From positions 826,614 to 890,613 of the forward strand of contig NZ_JAENHL010000008.1 in NCBI RefSeq assembly GCF_016595235.1: a stretch of 64,000 nt of DNA, in the 5' to 3' direction. Shown piece after piece: positions 36,830-46,025 of the stretch. This DNA is from Taklimakanibacter albus (GTDB lineage: Bacteria; Pseudomonadota; Alphaproteobacteria; Rhizobiales; Aestuariivirgaceae). The translations under genes and the position numbers were made by a program. The stretch's first letter is position 1; each line of letters begins with the position of its first letter. The notes under the pieces are model-generated. The model was not told the DNA's origin and made no database searches. It was given only the letters and a program-made list of their open reading frames with translations.

Positions 36830-37579
36830 ATGAAATCCGCAAGCGAGGCTGGATTGACGACGCCGGACAGTACTGAAAAGAATGCCTGGGACGCACCGGT
36901 TCACGATGAAGGACGGGCCGCTTTTACCCAATTACAAGCATTTCTGGCGCAATTCGAGCCGAGCGCGGACGGCCGGCTGCCGGCCGAGCGCGAACTGTGC
37001 GAAACCTTGGGCGTATCGCGCGGGGCCTTGCGCAAGGCACTCGCCATCGCCGAATCCGAAGGCCGGATCTGGCGACATGTCGGCAAAGGCACCTTTCTCG
37101 GCCAAAAACCAATCCAAAACCTTTCGGCCGTTTCGGACGTAGCCAATTTTGCCAGCCCGGCCGAGGTTCTGCGCGCCCGGCTCATCATCGAGCCTCAACT
37201 CGCCTGTGAGGCGGCGCTGCACGCCTCGCAGGCGGATCTGGCGGAGCTTCAGCTCTGCGCCCGCCGCGGCCGGGAGGCCGAGACCTGGCGGCGCTACGAA
37301 AACTGGGACAACCGCTTTCACCGGGCGATCGCCAACGCCACCCAGAACAAGATCCTCATCATGATTTTCGACAATCTCAACAATGTCCGGCGCACCATGG
37401 CCTGGGGCCGGCGCCGGGACGGCTCGGCAAGACCGGCGCCGGAGCATCATAGCTTCAAGGAGCATGACGAGATCGTGCAGGCGATCTTCGACCGGGATTG
37501 CGGACATGCCGAACAGGCGATGCGGCAGCATATAGAGACTGTGACCCGCAAGATGATGGACGGGACACGCGCCGAGTGA
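36830..37579 (+). CDS. GntR family transcriptional regulator, FadR/FCD subfamily
   Basis: An N-terminal winged HTH (LPAERELCETLGVSRGALRKALAIAESEGRIWRHVGKGTFL) and a C-terminal FCD ligand domain (EVLRARLIIEPQLACEAALHASQADL, then NRFHRAIANATQNKIL and HDEIVQAIFDRDCGHAEQAMRQHIE). The metal-ligand His residues of FCD domains are present. Divergent from the FAH-VOC-ABC operon, which it very likely regulates in response to the transported acid. ATG 36830 is preferred; an ATG at 36797 adds 11 residues. Confidence 0.88.
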   Translation: MKSASEAGLTTPDSTEKNAWDAPVHDEGRAAFTQLQAFLAQFEPSADGRLPAERELCETLGVSRGALRKALAIAESEGRIWRHVGKGTFLGQKPIQNLSAVSDVANFASPAEVLRARLIIEPQLACEAALHASQADLAELQLCARRGREAETWRRYENWDNRFHRAIANATQNKILIMIFDNLNNVRRTMAWGRRRDGSARPAPEHHSFKEHDEIVQAIFDRDCGHAEQAMRQHIETVTRKMMDGTRAE

Positions 37580-37607
37580 ACCGCGCCGTTCCGACAGGCG
37601 GCAGGCC

Positions 37608-38975
37608 TCAAGACACCGCGCGCAGCTTCGTATCGCTGAGCCGCGCCAGGAAACGCCGGCACCAGGAGGCGGCGCTGTCCTGCTCTATCCTGTCCATCAG
37701 GCTCAGCCAGCGGGCGCGGCGCTCCTCCTTCGGCATCATGAGGCCCTGATGGATCGCCTCAGCGACGGCACTGGTATCGAACGGATTGACGACCAACGCA
37801 GCATCGAGGCTCGCCGCCGCACCGGCAAAGCGTGAAAGGACGAGCACGCCAGGGTCTTCCGGATCCTGAGCGGCGATATACTCCATAGCCACGAGATTCA
37901 TCCCGTCGCGCAATGGAGTAACGAGACCGATCGCGGCCATGCGGAAGAAACCGGCCAAGAGCTTGCGCGACAGACCATGGGTCATATAGCGCAGAGGCAC
38001 CCAGTCGAATTCGGCGAATTTGCCATTGATCTTGCCGGTGAGGCGGTCGAGGCTTCTCTTCAGGTCGCGGTATTCGCTCACATCCTCGCGAGAACGGGGG
38101 GCGATCTGCAGGAAGCTGACCTTCTCGCGATATTGGGCATGCGTCTCGAGCAGTTCCGAATAGGCCTCGAAGCGTTGCGGCAACCCTTTGGAGTAATCGA
38201 GCCTATCGGCACCGATGATGAGCTTGCGGCCGACGAGACTGTGCTTGAGCCGGTGCGATTCCGCCGTCATGCGCGAGGTCTTCGCCATCTGGGCAAAGGC
38301 TTTGCCGTCAATGCCGACCGGGATCGCGACCGACGCGGACACCGCATGTGCCCGCTGCTCGCCGGCGAGCAGCCTGCCGGCACAGCCCTGAAAATTGTCA
38401 CGGTCCTCATGGGTCTGAAAGCCCACGACATCATAGGTGGCGAGATCACCAATGAGTTCCCTGGCCGGCGGCAATATGTCGAAGACCGATAGCGGCGGGA
38501 ACGGGATGTGCAGGAAGAACCCGATTTTCTGGCGGCACCCCAGCTCGCGCAGATAGTGACCAAGCGGGATCAGGTGATAGTCATGGATCCAGATAATGTC
38601 ATCCGGACGCAAGAGCGGCATGAGCGCAGCGGCGAATTTCCGGTTGGTGGCGCGATAGCCCTGATACTCATCGCGCAGGAATGCAACGAGGCCGGTGCGA
38701 TAATGCAGCAGCGGCCACAGGCTGCGATTGGCGAAGCCGGCATAATAATCGCGGTAATCGGCCTCGCTCAGATCGATGGTGGCGAATGTGGTCGAACCGC
38801 GGGTGGCAAAAACAGGCTCGGCGGAAGCTTCGGCGCTGCGGCGGCCCGACCAGCCGAACCACAGCACATCACCCTTCAGCGCTTCTTCGAGAACGACAGC
38901 CAGACCGCCAGCTTGCTGCTCGCGTTTCTTTGCAGGCACCGGCACGCGATTGGAGACGATCACGAGACGTGCCAT
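37608..38975 (-). CDS. otsA: Trehalose-6-phosphate synthase (GT20)
   Basis: 455 residues. It transfers glucose from UDP- (or ADP-/GDP-) glucose to glucose-6-phosphate. Family landmarks: LVIVSNRVPVP and GGLAVVLEEAL at the N-terminus, IWIHDYHLIPLGHYLRELG, FFLHIPFPP, GIDGKAF, GADRLDYSKGLPQRFEAY and the sugar-nucleotide site PLRDGMNLVAMEYIAAQ with LVLSRFAGAA. It is the last gene of the otsB-GH15-otsA operon and overlaps the GH15 gene by 16 bp. Confidence 0.95.
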   Translation of the reverse strand: MARLVIVSNRVPVPAKKREQQAGGLAVVLEEALKGDVLWFGWSGRRSAEASAEPVFATRGSTTFATIDLSEADYRDYYAGFANRSLWPLLHYRTGLVAFLRDEYQGYRATNRKFAAALMPLLRPDDIIWIHDYHLIPLGHYLRELGCRQKIGFFLHIPFPPLSVFDILPPARELIGDLATYDVVGFQTHEDRDNFQGCAGRLLAGEQRAHAVSASVAIPVGIDGKAFAQMAKTSRMTAESHRLKHSLVGRKLIIGADRLDYSKGLPQRFEAYSELLETHAQYREKVSFLQIAPRSREDVSEYRDLKRSLDRLTGKINGKFAEFDWVPLRYMTHGLSRKLLAGFFRMAAIGLVTPLRDGMNLVAMEYIAAQDPEDPGVLVLSRFAGAAASLDAALVVNPFDTSAVAEAIHQGLMMPKEERRARWLSLMDRIEQDSAASWCRRFLARLSDTKLRAVS

Positions 38976-40750
38976 AGGCCCTCCTCCCAGCTGCGGCTAA
39001 GCTTGCGGGCACAGTGGATGATGCCCACCATGGAGTAGGTCTGTGGGAAGTTGCCCCAGAGCTCGCCCGTCGTCGGCACAGCATCCTCGGACAGAATGCC
39101 GACATGGTTACGCAGAGACAGCACGCGCTCGAACAGCGCCATCGCCTCCTCGCGCCGGCCGACATTGGCGAGCGCCTCTATGTACCAGAAGGTGCAGACG
39201 AGAAAGGCGGTCTCGGGCTTGCCGAAATCATCTTCCTCGGCATATCGCATCATCAGCCCATCGACGAGCAGGCGCTGCTCGATCGCGGCCAAGGTCTTCT
39301 GAAAGCGTGGATCATCATAGCTCATGATGCCGATCTCCGGCATGAGCAGGAGCGCCGCGTCGAGCTCGGTGCCGCCGAGACTGCCACTGAAATATTGCCC
39401 CGCCTCGTTCCAGGCACCTGCGAGGATGCGCTGCTTGAGATCGCGCGCGGCCTTGTGCCACTCTTCGGCATCGGCCGTCTCCTCGACGCGATGCGCGATG
39501 CGGCCCAGCCTTTCCAGCGCCGCCCAGCACATGACTGCCGAAAAAGTATGCGCCCGGGTGCGGCCGCGATATTCCCAGATGCCGGCATCGGCCTCGAGCG
39601 ACGTGGCCTTAGCCATGTGCCCGATCGGCTTCAGCTGATGATAGAGTGCCCGGTCACCCGGCCGCGGCAGACGCATGTCGAAGAACATCTGGGCGGTGGC
39701 GAGAATGACCGAACCATAGATGTCGTTCTGGCGCTGGATCGAGGCGCCATTGCCGACACGCACCGGCCCCATGCCACGAAAGCCCTTGAGCGCCTCCGCC
39801 TCATACTCTTCGAGCGGGGTACCCGGCACGATCGGATAAAGCGGCGCCAGGAACTGCACATTGGCTGAGATGACCGAATTGATGAGATAGGTGATGAAAT
39901 TCTCCATCGTCGTGGTGGCGCCGAGCCGGTTGAGCGACATCACGGTGAAATAGGCATCCCGCGGCCAGCAATAGCGATAATCCCAATTGCGCCGGCTATC
40001 GGCGGCTTCCGGAATCGACGTGGTCAAGGCGGCAAGAATGGCGCCCGTATCCTCGAAGCTGCACAGCTTCAGCGTAATGGCGGAGCGGATGACCACTTCC
40101 TGCCAGTCGTAAGGCACGGCGAGGTCGCGTACCCAGTCGTTCCAATAGCCCGTGGTCTCTTCGAGATAATCGCGCGCGAGACGGTCGACGCGCGACGGCA
40201 GGGCCTCGTCACTGCCGATGAAGAGGTGCACCGGACGGTCAAGAAGGAAATAGGCCTCGTCGCGCAGATAGGCGACCGGCATATCGGTGGTGATGCGGAT
40301 GACAGAGTTGCCGCCGGCATAACGCAGATAGTTGCTGCCGACCGAGATGACCGGCTTCGTCGCGCCATAGTCGAAAGTGGGGCGGGCGCGGACCTTCACG
40401 TGACAGCGCCCTTCGAGCGGCTCGATGCGCCGGATGATCATGGGCGGCCGGAACAACTCGCCCTGGAGCTTGTAGCGCGGCGCCCAGTCGAGTACGCGCA
40501 GTGATCCGTTGTCGCAAGTGAGAATGGTTTCGAGAATGGCCGTGTTACGGAGATATTTTTGCTGCGCCGCCTTCTGGTCACGCAACACGACGTCCATGAA
40601 ACCGTTCTCGGGCTCCGAGCCGTTCACCAGCGCGTTGAAGACGGGATCACCGTCAAGACGCGGAAAGCAGAACCACACATGGCGGGCCGCGGAATCAACA
40701 AGGCTCGCGACGGCGCAATTGCCGATCACTCCCATATCCATCTGCTTCAT
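38960..40750 (-). CDS. Glycoside hydrolase family 15 protein (glucoamylase/trehalase-like)
   Basis: 596 residues. GH15 landmarks: IGNCAVASLVD at the N-terminus, NWDYRYCWPRDAYFTVMSL (catalytic-domain core with Trp/Asp/Arg), YRGRTRAHTFSAVMCWAALERLGR and the late EEDDFGKPETAFLVCTFWYIEAL segment carrying the catalytic base region. This subgroup includes bacterial trehalases and glucoamylase-like enzymes. Its place between otsB and otsA makes trehalose or a maltodextrin a likely substrate. It has no signal peptide, so it is cytosolic. It is coupled to otsB by an ATGA overlap and to otsA by a 16-bp overlap. Confidence 0.92.
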   Translation of the reverse strand: MKQMDMGVIGNCAVASLVDSAARHVWFCFPRLDGDPVFNALVNGSEPENGFMDVVLRDQKAAQQKYLRNTAILETILTCDNGSLRVLDWAPRYKLQGELFRPPMIIRRIEPLEGRCHVKVRARPTFDYGATKPVISVGSNYLRYAGGNSVIRITTDMPVAYLRDEAYFLLDRPVHLFIGSDEALPSRVDRLARDYLEETTGYWNDWVRDLAVPYDWQEVVIRSAITLKLCSFEDTGAILAALTTSIPEAADSRRNWDYRYCWPRDAYFTVMSLNRLGATTTMENFITYLINSVISANVQFLAPLYPIVPGTPLEEYEAEALKGFRGMGPVRVGNGASIQRQNDIYGSVILATAQMFFDMRLPRPGDRALYHQLKPIGHMAKATSLEADAGIWEYRGRTRAHTFSAVMCWAALERLGRIAHRVEETADAEEWHKAARDLKQRILAGAWNEAGQYFSGSLGGTELDAALLLMPEIGIMSYDDPRFQKTLAAIEQRLLVDGLMMRYAEEDDFGKPETAFLVCTFWYIEALANVGRREEAMALFERVLSLRNHVGILSEDAVPTTGELWGNFPQTYSMVGIIHCARKLSRSWEEGLWHVS

Positions 40751-41511
40751 GCGGCGGCCTCTCCCTTGATACCGATCTCCGTGGCGAGCCAGTCGCGCAA
40801 ACCTCGCGGCTCGCCTTGGAAAGCCTTGTCCATGGGAAGCGGCACACCACCCAAGGCCTTCACCACCGCAAAACCCGGCTCATCCGTCACATCGTCCCCG
40901 GCGAAAATGGGAATGCGGCGGCGATAGGGCTCCTCTTCCATCAGATCAGCGATCGCCTTGCCTTTGTTCGCCGGCGTGAGCTTGAGCTCGAAAGCCATCT
41001 TGGCGGCAAGAATCTCGGCGCCGCCCGGCGCCTCGCTCATGAGCGTGGTCAGAAGTCGTAATGCTTCGTCCTGAGCCTCGGCGGCGCGGCGGAAATGAAT
41101 CGCGATGCCGGATGTCTTGTATTCGAGCTCGGTCCCCTGATGATCATGCAGGAAACGCTCCAGCCGGATCTGCCAGGAATCCGGCCAGATCACCTCAGGC
41201 TCCGGCGCCGGTTTGCCGCGCCGCCTCACCAGGGCGCCATGCTCGGCGATGATGTCGAGATCCGCGGGGGCCAGATAGGAGACGAGATCGGCGAGCGGCC
41301 GGCCGCTCACGATCGCCACCGCGCCGCCCAGGAAGATCTGCAGGCGCATGAGAAGCGCCGGCAAATCGCGCGGCACGACGATCGCGGACGGACGCTCGGC
41401 AATGTCGACGAGCGTTCCATCGAAATCCAAGAATAACGCATGGCGCAACGTCAGGCGGGGTGGCAATATAAGCGGTTCAGGCGATTGATCGGATGGGGAT
41501 TGGGTCACCAT
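40747..41511 (-). CDS. otsB: Trehalose-6-phosphate phosphatase
   Basis: 254 residues from ATG 41511. HAD-type motif I is FLDFDGTLVDIAERP (Asp29/Asp31). Motif II lies in AIVSGRPLADLVSYL, the OtsB-type middle region is present, and motif III/IV is in KGKAIADLMEE and FAGDDVTDEPGFAVV. It makes trehalose from trehalose-6-phosphate. A longer reading would run antisense through the acyl-CoA dehydrogenase gene and is rejected. It is first in the trehalose operon and divergent from that dehydrogenase gene. Confidence 0.93.
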   Translation of the reverse strand: MVTQSPSDQSPEPLILPPRLTLRHALFLDFDGTLVDIAERPSAIVVPRDLPALLMRLQIFLGGAVAIVSGRPLADLVSYLAPADLDIIAEHGALVRRRGKPAPEPEVIWPDSWQIRLERFLHDHQGTELEYKTSGIAIHFRRAAEAQDEALRLLTTLMSEAPGGAEILAAKMAFELKLTPANKGKAIADLMEEEPYRRRIPIFAGDDVTDEPGFAVVKALGGVPLPMDKAFQGEPRGLRDWLATEIGIKGEAAA

Positions 41512-41592
41512 TTGGGCCGGATTTGACTTTTTGGAGCGATTGGCGTTGTTAACGTGCTCGGTGATAACTTTCGAAGCGATGAAAAGTTCCAA

Positions 41593-42807
41593 ATGACCCA
41601 AGCCGCCCGTAAAGCTCATGGCCCCACCCCGCTCGCCGAGTTCAACTGGGAAGATCCCCTCGATCTCGAAAGTCAGCTCAACGAAGACGAGCGCATGATC
41701 CGCGACACGGCGCGCGCTTTCTGCGCCGACAAGCTCCAGCCGCGTGTCCAAAAGGCGTTCCGCGAGGAGCGCTTCGACCGCGAGATCATGAACGAGCTCG
41801 GTGAAATCGGCTTTCTCGGCATGATGAATTCGGAAGCCTATGGCGGGTCGGGCCTCGGCTATGTCGCTTATGGTCTCGTGGCGCGCGAGGTTGAACGGGT
41901 CGATTCGGGCTACCGCTCGGCCATGAGCGTGCAGAATTCGCTGGTGATGCATCCGATCGAGACCTACGGCTCGGAAGCCCAGCGCAAGAAATATCTGCCC
42001 AAGCTCGCCACCGGCGAATGGGTCGGCTGCTTCGGCTTGACCGAGCCAGATGCCGGCTCCGATCCTGGCGGCATGAAGACCAGGGCCAAGCGCATCAATG
42101 GCGGCTTCGTGCTCAACGGCACCAAGATGTGGATCACCAATTCGCCGATCGCCGATGTGGCGGTCGTGTGGGGCAAGCTCGAAGACGAAGGCATTCACGG
42201 CTTCCTGGTCGAGCGCGGCACCAAGGGCTTTTCGACGCCCAAGATCGAAGGCAAGGTCTCATTGCGCGCCTCGGTCACCGGCGAGATCGTGCTCGACAAT
42301 GTCGAGATCCCGGAAGAGAATCTCTTCCCGAATGCGCGCGGCCTCTCCGGCCCGTTCGGCTGTCTCAACAAGGCGCGCTACGGCATTGCCTGGGGCGCCA
42401 TGGGTGCGGCGGAAGACTGCTGGCACCGGGCCCGCCAATATACGCTCGACCGCAAGCAGTTCGGCCGGCCGCTCGCCGCCAACCAGCTGGTGCAGAAGAA
42501 GCTCGCCGACATGCAGACCGAGATCGCGCTCGGCCTCCAGGGCGCCTTGGCTCTCGGCCGCGCGCTCGAACGCGGCAATGCCGCGCCACCGGCCATCTCG
42601 CTCATGAAGCGCAACAATTGCGGCAAGGCGCTCGCCATCGCGCGCGAAGCCCGTGACATGCATGGCGGCAACGGCATATCGGACGAATTCCATGTCATCC
42701 GGCACATGGTCAATCTCGAGACGGTCAACACCTATGAAGGCACGCATGACGTACATGCGCTGATCCTCGGCCGCGCGCAGACAGGACTTCAGGCCTTCCA
42801 GCCATGA
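41593..42807 (+). CDS. gcdH: Glutaryl-CoA dehydrogenase
   Basis: 404 residues, acyl-CoA dehydrogenase family. [70 protein letters not shown] and [24 protein letters not shown] segments are diagnostic of GcdH. The catalytic base is the Glu of [16 protein letters not shown] (near residue 381). It oxidatively decarboxylates glutaryl-CoA to crotonyl-CoA in lysine, tryptophan or pipecolate catabolism. ATG 41593 is chosen; the ATG at 41554 adds a non-family tail. The stop overlaps the following GNAT gene by 4 bp. Confidence 0.93.
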   Translation: MTQAARKAHGPTPLAEFNWEDPLDLESQLNEDERMIRDTARAFCADKLQPRVQKAFREERFDREIMNELGEIGFLGMMNSEAYGGSGLGYVAYGLVAREVERVDSGYRSAMSVQNSLVMHPIETYGSEAQRKKYLPKLATGEWVGCFGLTEPDAGSDPGGMKTRAKRINGGFVLNGTKMWITNSPIADVAVVWGKLEDEGIHGFLVERGTKGFSTPKIEGKVSLRASVTGEIVLDNVEIPEENLFPNARGLSGPFGCLNKARYGIAWGAMGAAEDCWHRARQYTLDRKQFGRPLAANQLVQKKLADMQTEIALGLQGALALGRALERGNAAPPAISLMKRNNCGKALAIAREARDMHGGNGISDEFHVIRHMVNLETVNTYEGTHDVHALILGRAQTGLQAFQP

Positions 42808-43268
42808 GCGAGATCGAGATCCGGCGCGAAGACCCGCGCGCGGAAGATGTGACGAAACTCATCCGCGATCTCGACGACATGTTCCACCGGCTCTATCCGG
42901 CGGAGAGCAATCATCTCGTCGATATCGAGACGCTTGCCGCGCCGGATATTCATTTCTTCGTGGCCCGGCGCGCCGGCGAGGCCTTGGGTTGCGGCGCGCT
43001 CTGGCACCGCGATCCGGCCTATGGCGAGATCAAACGCGTCTATGTACGCCCAGAGGCGCGCGGCCTCAAATTGTCGAAGCTGATTCTCGCCGCGCTCGAG
43101 GAGAATGCCCGGGCGCATGGACTCAAGGCGATGAAGCTCGAGACCGGCACGCTGCAGCCGGAAGCGCTCGGCCTCTTCGCCAAAGCGGGCTTCACCCCTT
43201 GTGGGCCCTATGCCGATTATCCCACCGACGATCCCTATTCGGTCTTCATGGAAAAGCAGGTCGGATGA
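42804..43268 (+). CDS. GNAT family N-acetyltransferase
   Basis: 154 residues. The acetyl-CoA binding region is [31 protein letters not shown] (R-x-x-G-x-L variant; the usual G at the fourth position is replaced), followed by [23 protein letters not shown]. The substrate is unknown. It overlaps gcdH (4 bp) and the flavoenzyme gene (ATGA), so the three are one translational unit, and a role in the same amine or amino-acid pathway is possible. Confidence 0.85.
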   Translation: MSEIEIRREDPRAEDVTKLIRDLDDMFHRLYPAESNHLVDIETLAAPDIHFFVARRAGEALGCGALWHRDPAYGEIKRVYVRPEARGLKLSKLILAALEENARAHGLKAMKLETGTLQPEALGLFAKAGFTPCGPYADYPTDDPYSVFMEKQVG

Positions 43269-44365
43269 AGGTCGCGATCGCGGGAGGCGGCATAGCCGGC
43301 CTCGCCACTGCCTGGGCGCTCACCAAGCGCGGCCATGATGTGACGCTCGTCGAGCAAGGCACCATCCCCAATCCGCTCGCAGCCTCGGGCGACGAGCACC
43401 GCATGATCCGGCGTGGCTATGGCTCGGCCGACGGATATGCGCGCACCATCTCGGAGGCTTTCACGGCCTGGGATGAGATGTGGCGCGACCTCGGGCATTC
43501 GCATCTGAGCCCACGCGGCGTGCTCGCCATGTCGCAGATCGCCGGTGATGATGGTGAGAAATTCCGCAACGGCTACGACCGGATGGGCGAGACCTATGAG
43601 CTTTACGAGCCCAAGGAAGCGGCGCGCCGCTACCCGTTTCTCGACCCGGCCACCATTCGTTACGCCTATTTCACCAAGGCCGGCGGCGCCCTTTTGTGTC
43701 AGCGCATCGCGCGTGACCTTGTCCAGTGGCTTACGGAAAATGGCGCGACGTTGCGTCTCAATAGCCGTGTCGCGGCGATAGACTCCGACAAGGGCACGCT
43801 CATCTCGAGCGACGGCGGCCAGATTGCGGCCGACCAGATCATCGTCACGGCGGGCGCCTGGGTGCTGCAGCTGGTGCCGGAGCTCGCGCGTGATCTCACG
43901 CTCTATCGCACGGCCGTCGCTTATCTGACGCCGCCCGCCGATCTCGCGGCAGCCTGGGCCGAAGCCCCGGCCATTCTTGATATCGGCGGCACCGCCGATG
44001 CCTATATGCTGCCGCCGGTCGACGGCACCGGCCTCAAGGTCGGGGCTGGCGTGATGAAGCGCCCGGCCACCGACCCCGAGGCCGATCGGGTGGAGAAGCC
44101 CGGCGAGGGCGAGCGCTTGCGCAACCTGCTCTCGCCGCCCTTGGCGCGCATCGGCGAATACCGCGTGGCGCGCGTCCAGACCTGCGCCTACACTTTCACG
44201 GCGGATGACAAATTCCTGTCGTATCGCCAAGGCAAGGCATTGGTCGTCTCGGCCTGCTCAGGCCATGGCTACAAATTCGGCGCCGCGGTCGGGCGCCGGG
44301 TGGCTGAAGCGGTCGAGACCGGCGATGACGCGTCGCTTCTCAGCTGGCTCAGAGCCGAGGCTTGA
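43265..44365 (+). CDS. FAD-dependent oxidoreductase, sarcosine/N-methyl-amino-acid oxidase-like
   Basis: 366 residues, DAO/MSOX-type. The FAD-binding motif VAIAGGGIAGLATAWAL is at the N-terminus. QTCAYTFTADDKFL (Cys near 307) matches the site where monomeric sarcosine oxidase and pipecolate oxidase carry covalently bound FAD. SGHGYKFGAAVG near the C-terminus is the second family mark. It oxidises a secondary or N-methyl amine to an imine. Coupling to glutaryl-CoA dehydrogenase suggests a lysine-derived substrate such as pipecolate, by inference. ATG 43265 overlaps the GNAT stop; a reading from 42989 is out of family. Confidence 0.88.
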   Translation: MKVAIAGGGIAGLATAWALTKRGHDVTLVEQGTIPNPLAASGDEHRMIRRGYGSADGYARTISEAFTAWDEMWRDLGHSHLSPRGVLAMSQIAGDDGEKFRNGYDRMGETYELYEPKEAARRYPFLDPATIRYAYFTKAGGALLCQRIARDLVQWLTENGATLRLNSRVAAIDSDKGTLISSDGGQIAADQIIVTAGAWVLQLVPELARDLTLYRTAVAYLTPPADLAAAWAEAPAILDIGGTADAYMLPPVDGTGLKVGAGVMKRPATDPEADRVEKPGEGERLRNLLSPPLARIGEYRVARVQTCAYTFTADDKFLSYRQGKALVVSACSGHGYKFGAAVGRRVAEAVETGDDASLLSWLRAEA

Positions 44366-44431
44366 TCTTTGACAGATGGAACTCAAACGCCTATTTCAAG
44401 GTTGGGGTTCGAAAGGATCCAGGAGATCTGA

Positions 44432-45163
44432 TTGATTACCCGTCGCCAGTTTCAAACGCTTGCCGCCCCAATTCTCGCCGCGGCAGGCGCTTCCCTATTG
44501 CCAGGAGCCGGGACGGTTTTCGCAAATTCCGCGGAAACGCCTCACAAAAAAGGAGATGACACCATGGCCCTTGAACTTCCGCCTCTGCCCTATGCCTATG
44601 ATGCACTCGGCCCGTATATGTCGAAGGAAACGCTCGAATTCCATCACGACAAGCATCACCAGGCCTATGTGACGAACGGCAACAACCTTTTGAAGGACTC
44701 GCCGCTCGCCGGCCAGTCGCTGTCCAAGATCGTCAAGGCGGCCTATAAGGAAAAGAACCAGGGCCTCATCAACAATGTCGGCCAGCATTACAACCACTTG
44801 CACTTCTGGCAGTGGATGAAGAAGGACGGCGGCGGCAAGAAGCTTCCGGCCAAACTGCAGAAGGCGATCGATTCCGATCTCGGCGGCTATGACAAGATGC
44901 GCGCCGACTTCATCAACGCCGGCACCACCCAGTTCGGCTCCGGCTGGGCCTGGATCGCGGTGAAGAACGGCAAGCTCGAAATCCAGAAGACCGCCAATGG
45001 CGAGAATCCGCTGATGCACGGCTCGCAGCCGATCCTCGGCGTCGATGTGTGGGAGCACAGCTATTACATCGATTATCGCAATGCGCGGCCGAAATATCTC
45101 GAAGCCTTCGTCGACAATCTCATCAACTGGGAGCATGTCGAGGAGATGTTCTCGGAAGCCTGA
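44432..45163 (+). CDS. Iron/manganese superoxide dismutase with N-terminal Tat leader and internal start
   Basis: 243 residues from a TTG start at 44432, which has AGGAG six bases upstream. The leader has a twin-arginine motif (TRRQFQ), a hydrophobic run and a cleavage-like site (TVFA-NS). The SOD domain begins at Met45. The metal ligands are His71 in FHHDKHH, His122 in YNHLHFW, and Asp205/His209 in DVWEHSYYIDYRN. The enzyme converts superoxide to oxygen and hydrogen peroxide. An internal ATG at 44564 with its own strong ribosome-binding site would make a leaderless cytosolic form of 199 residues. A terminator follows. Confidence 0.93.
   Translation: MITRRQFQTLAAPILAAAGASLLPGAGTVFANSAETPHKKGDDTMALELPPLPYAYDALGPYMSKETLEFHHDKHHQAYVTNGNNLLKDSPLAGQSLSKIVKAAYKEKNQGLINNVGQHYNHLHFWQWMKKDGGGKKLPAKLQKAIDSDLGGYDKMRADFINAGTTQFGSGWAWIAVKNGKLEIQKTANGENPLMHGSQPILGVDVWEHSYYIDYRNARPKYLEAFVDNLINWEHVEEMFSEA
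44548..44566 (+). promoter_or_regulatory. Internal ribosome-binding site and start codon inside the superoxide dismutase gene
   Basis: An AAAAAAGGAGA stretch ending at 44555 lies 8 bases before the in-frame ATG at 44564 (MALELPPLP). This start matches the normal N-terminus of cytosolic Fe/Mn superoxide dismutases. The site encodes Lys-Lys-Gly-Asp in the longer form, so it lies in the linker between Tat leader and enzyme. Confidence 0.65.
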
Positions 45164-45188
45164 GCTTCCACATTCTCTGACCTGATCG

Positions 45189-45210
45189 GCCCTCCCCATC
45201 CGGGGAGGGC
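45189..45210 (+). terminator. Intrinsic terminator of the superoxide dismutase gene
   Basis: GCCCTCCCC (45189-45197) pairs perfectly with GGGGAGGGC (45202-45210) around a 4-base loop, followed immediately by TTTTTC. This is a textbook rho-independent terminator 26 bp after the stop codon. Confidence 0.88.
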
Positions 45211-45233
45211 TTTTTCATCTCAAGGGGCACACC

Positions 45234-45950
45234 ATGACGGGCAAGGACACCGACCAGAAACATTGGGCCGAGATCGCCGAGGAGTGGATCACCTGGGCAC
45301 GTGCACCCGGACATGACGCCTTCTGGAGTTACGCCGAAGCGTTCCGTGACTTCGTCGGCACTGGGAGCGGGGAAGCACTCGATGTCGGCTGCGGTGAAGG
45401 CCGCGTCTCGCGGCTCATCAAGGAGCTCGGCTATCGCGTGACGGCGGCTGACCCGGTCGCCCAGTTCATCAAATCTGCGAAAGAACTGGACTCCGCCGAT
45501 CACTATGAAGTGGCGGCGGCCGCAGCCCTGCCCTTCAAGGACCAGAGCTTCGACCTCGCCGTCGCTTACAACATGCTGATGGATGTCGAGGACGTCCCGG
45601 CGGCGGCCAAGGAAATCCGCCGCGTGCTCAAGCCCTCCGGCACGCTCGTCATCTCGATCGTGCATCCCTTCGCCGATCGCGGCAGCTTTGCCGGGCCTGA
45701 ACCGGACGCGCCCTTTGTCCTGCCCGGCAGCTATTTCGGCCGTGAACGCTTCGAGGGCGTGGAGGAGCGGGACGGTCTCAAGATGCACTTCGCCGGCTGG
45801 TCGCAGCCGCTCGAAGACTATATGGCGGCACTGTCGGGAGCGGGCCTCGCGGTAACACAGATCAAGGAGCCGGTTCCGCAATCCTCTCGCCAACGGTGGA
45901 GCAGGATTCCCCTTTTCCTGTGGCTGAAGGTGCGCCCCTTCCCTGCCTGA
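45234..45950 (+). CDS. SAM-dependent class I methyltransferase
   Basis: 238 residues. Motif I is ALDVGCGEGRVSRL, the acidic motif II loop is VTAADPV, motif III is SFDLAVAYNMLMDVEDVPAAAKEIRRVLKPSGTLVISI (Methyltransf_11 pattern). The family acts on small molecules or lipids and the substrate is not evident. It begins right after the superoxide dismutase terminator with AAGGGG upstream of ATG 45234. The stop is 75 bp before the M50-like gene. Confidence 0.88.
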   Translation: MTGKDTDQKHWAEIAEEWITWARAPGHDAFWSYAEAFRDFVGTGSGEALDVGCGEGRVSRLIKELGYRVTAADPVAQFIKSAKELDSADHYEVAAAAALPFKDQSFDLAVAYNMLMDVEDVPAAAKEIRRVLKPSGTLVISIVHPFADRGSFAGPEPDAPFVLPGSYFGRERFEGVEERDGLKMHFAGWSQPLEDYMAALSGAGLAVTQIKEPVPQSSRQRWSRIPLFLWLKVRPFPA

Positions 45951-46025
45951 CGCAGACAGCAAACACCAATACGGTTGCGCAGGCTTCATTTTCTGGCACG
46001 ATAACTACTCTCACGGGGAGACGGC

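Noticed and set aside
41512..42198. N-terminal extension of the OtsB frame into the antisense of gcdH
   Set aside because: The OtsB family begins just before the DFDGTL motif, so ATG 41511 fits; the extension runs opposite a complete acyl-CoA dehydrogenase.
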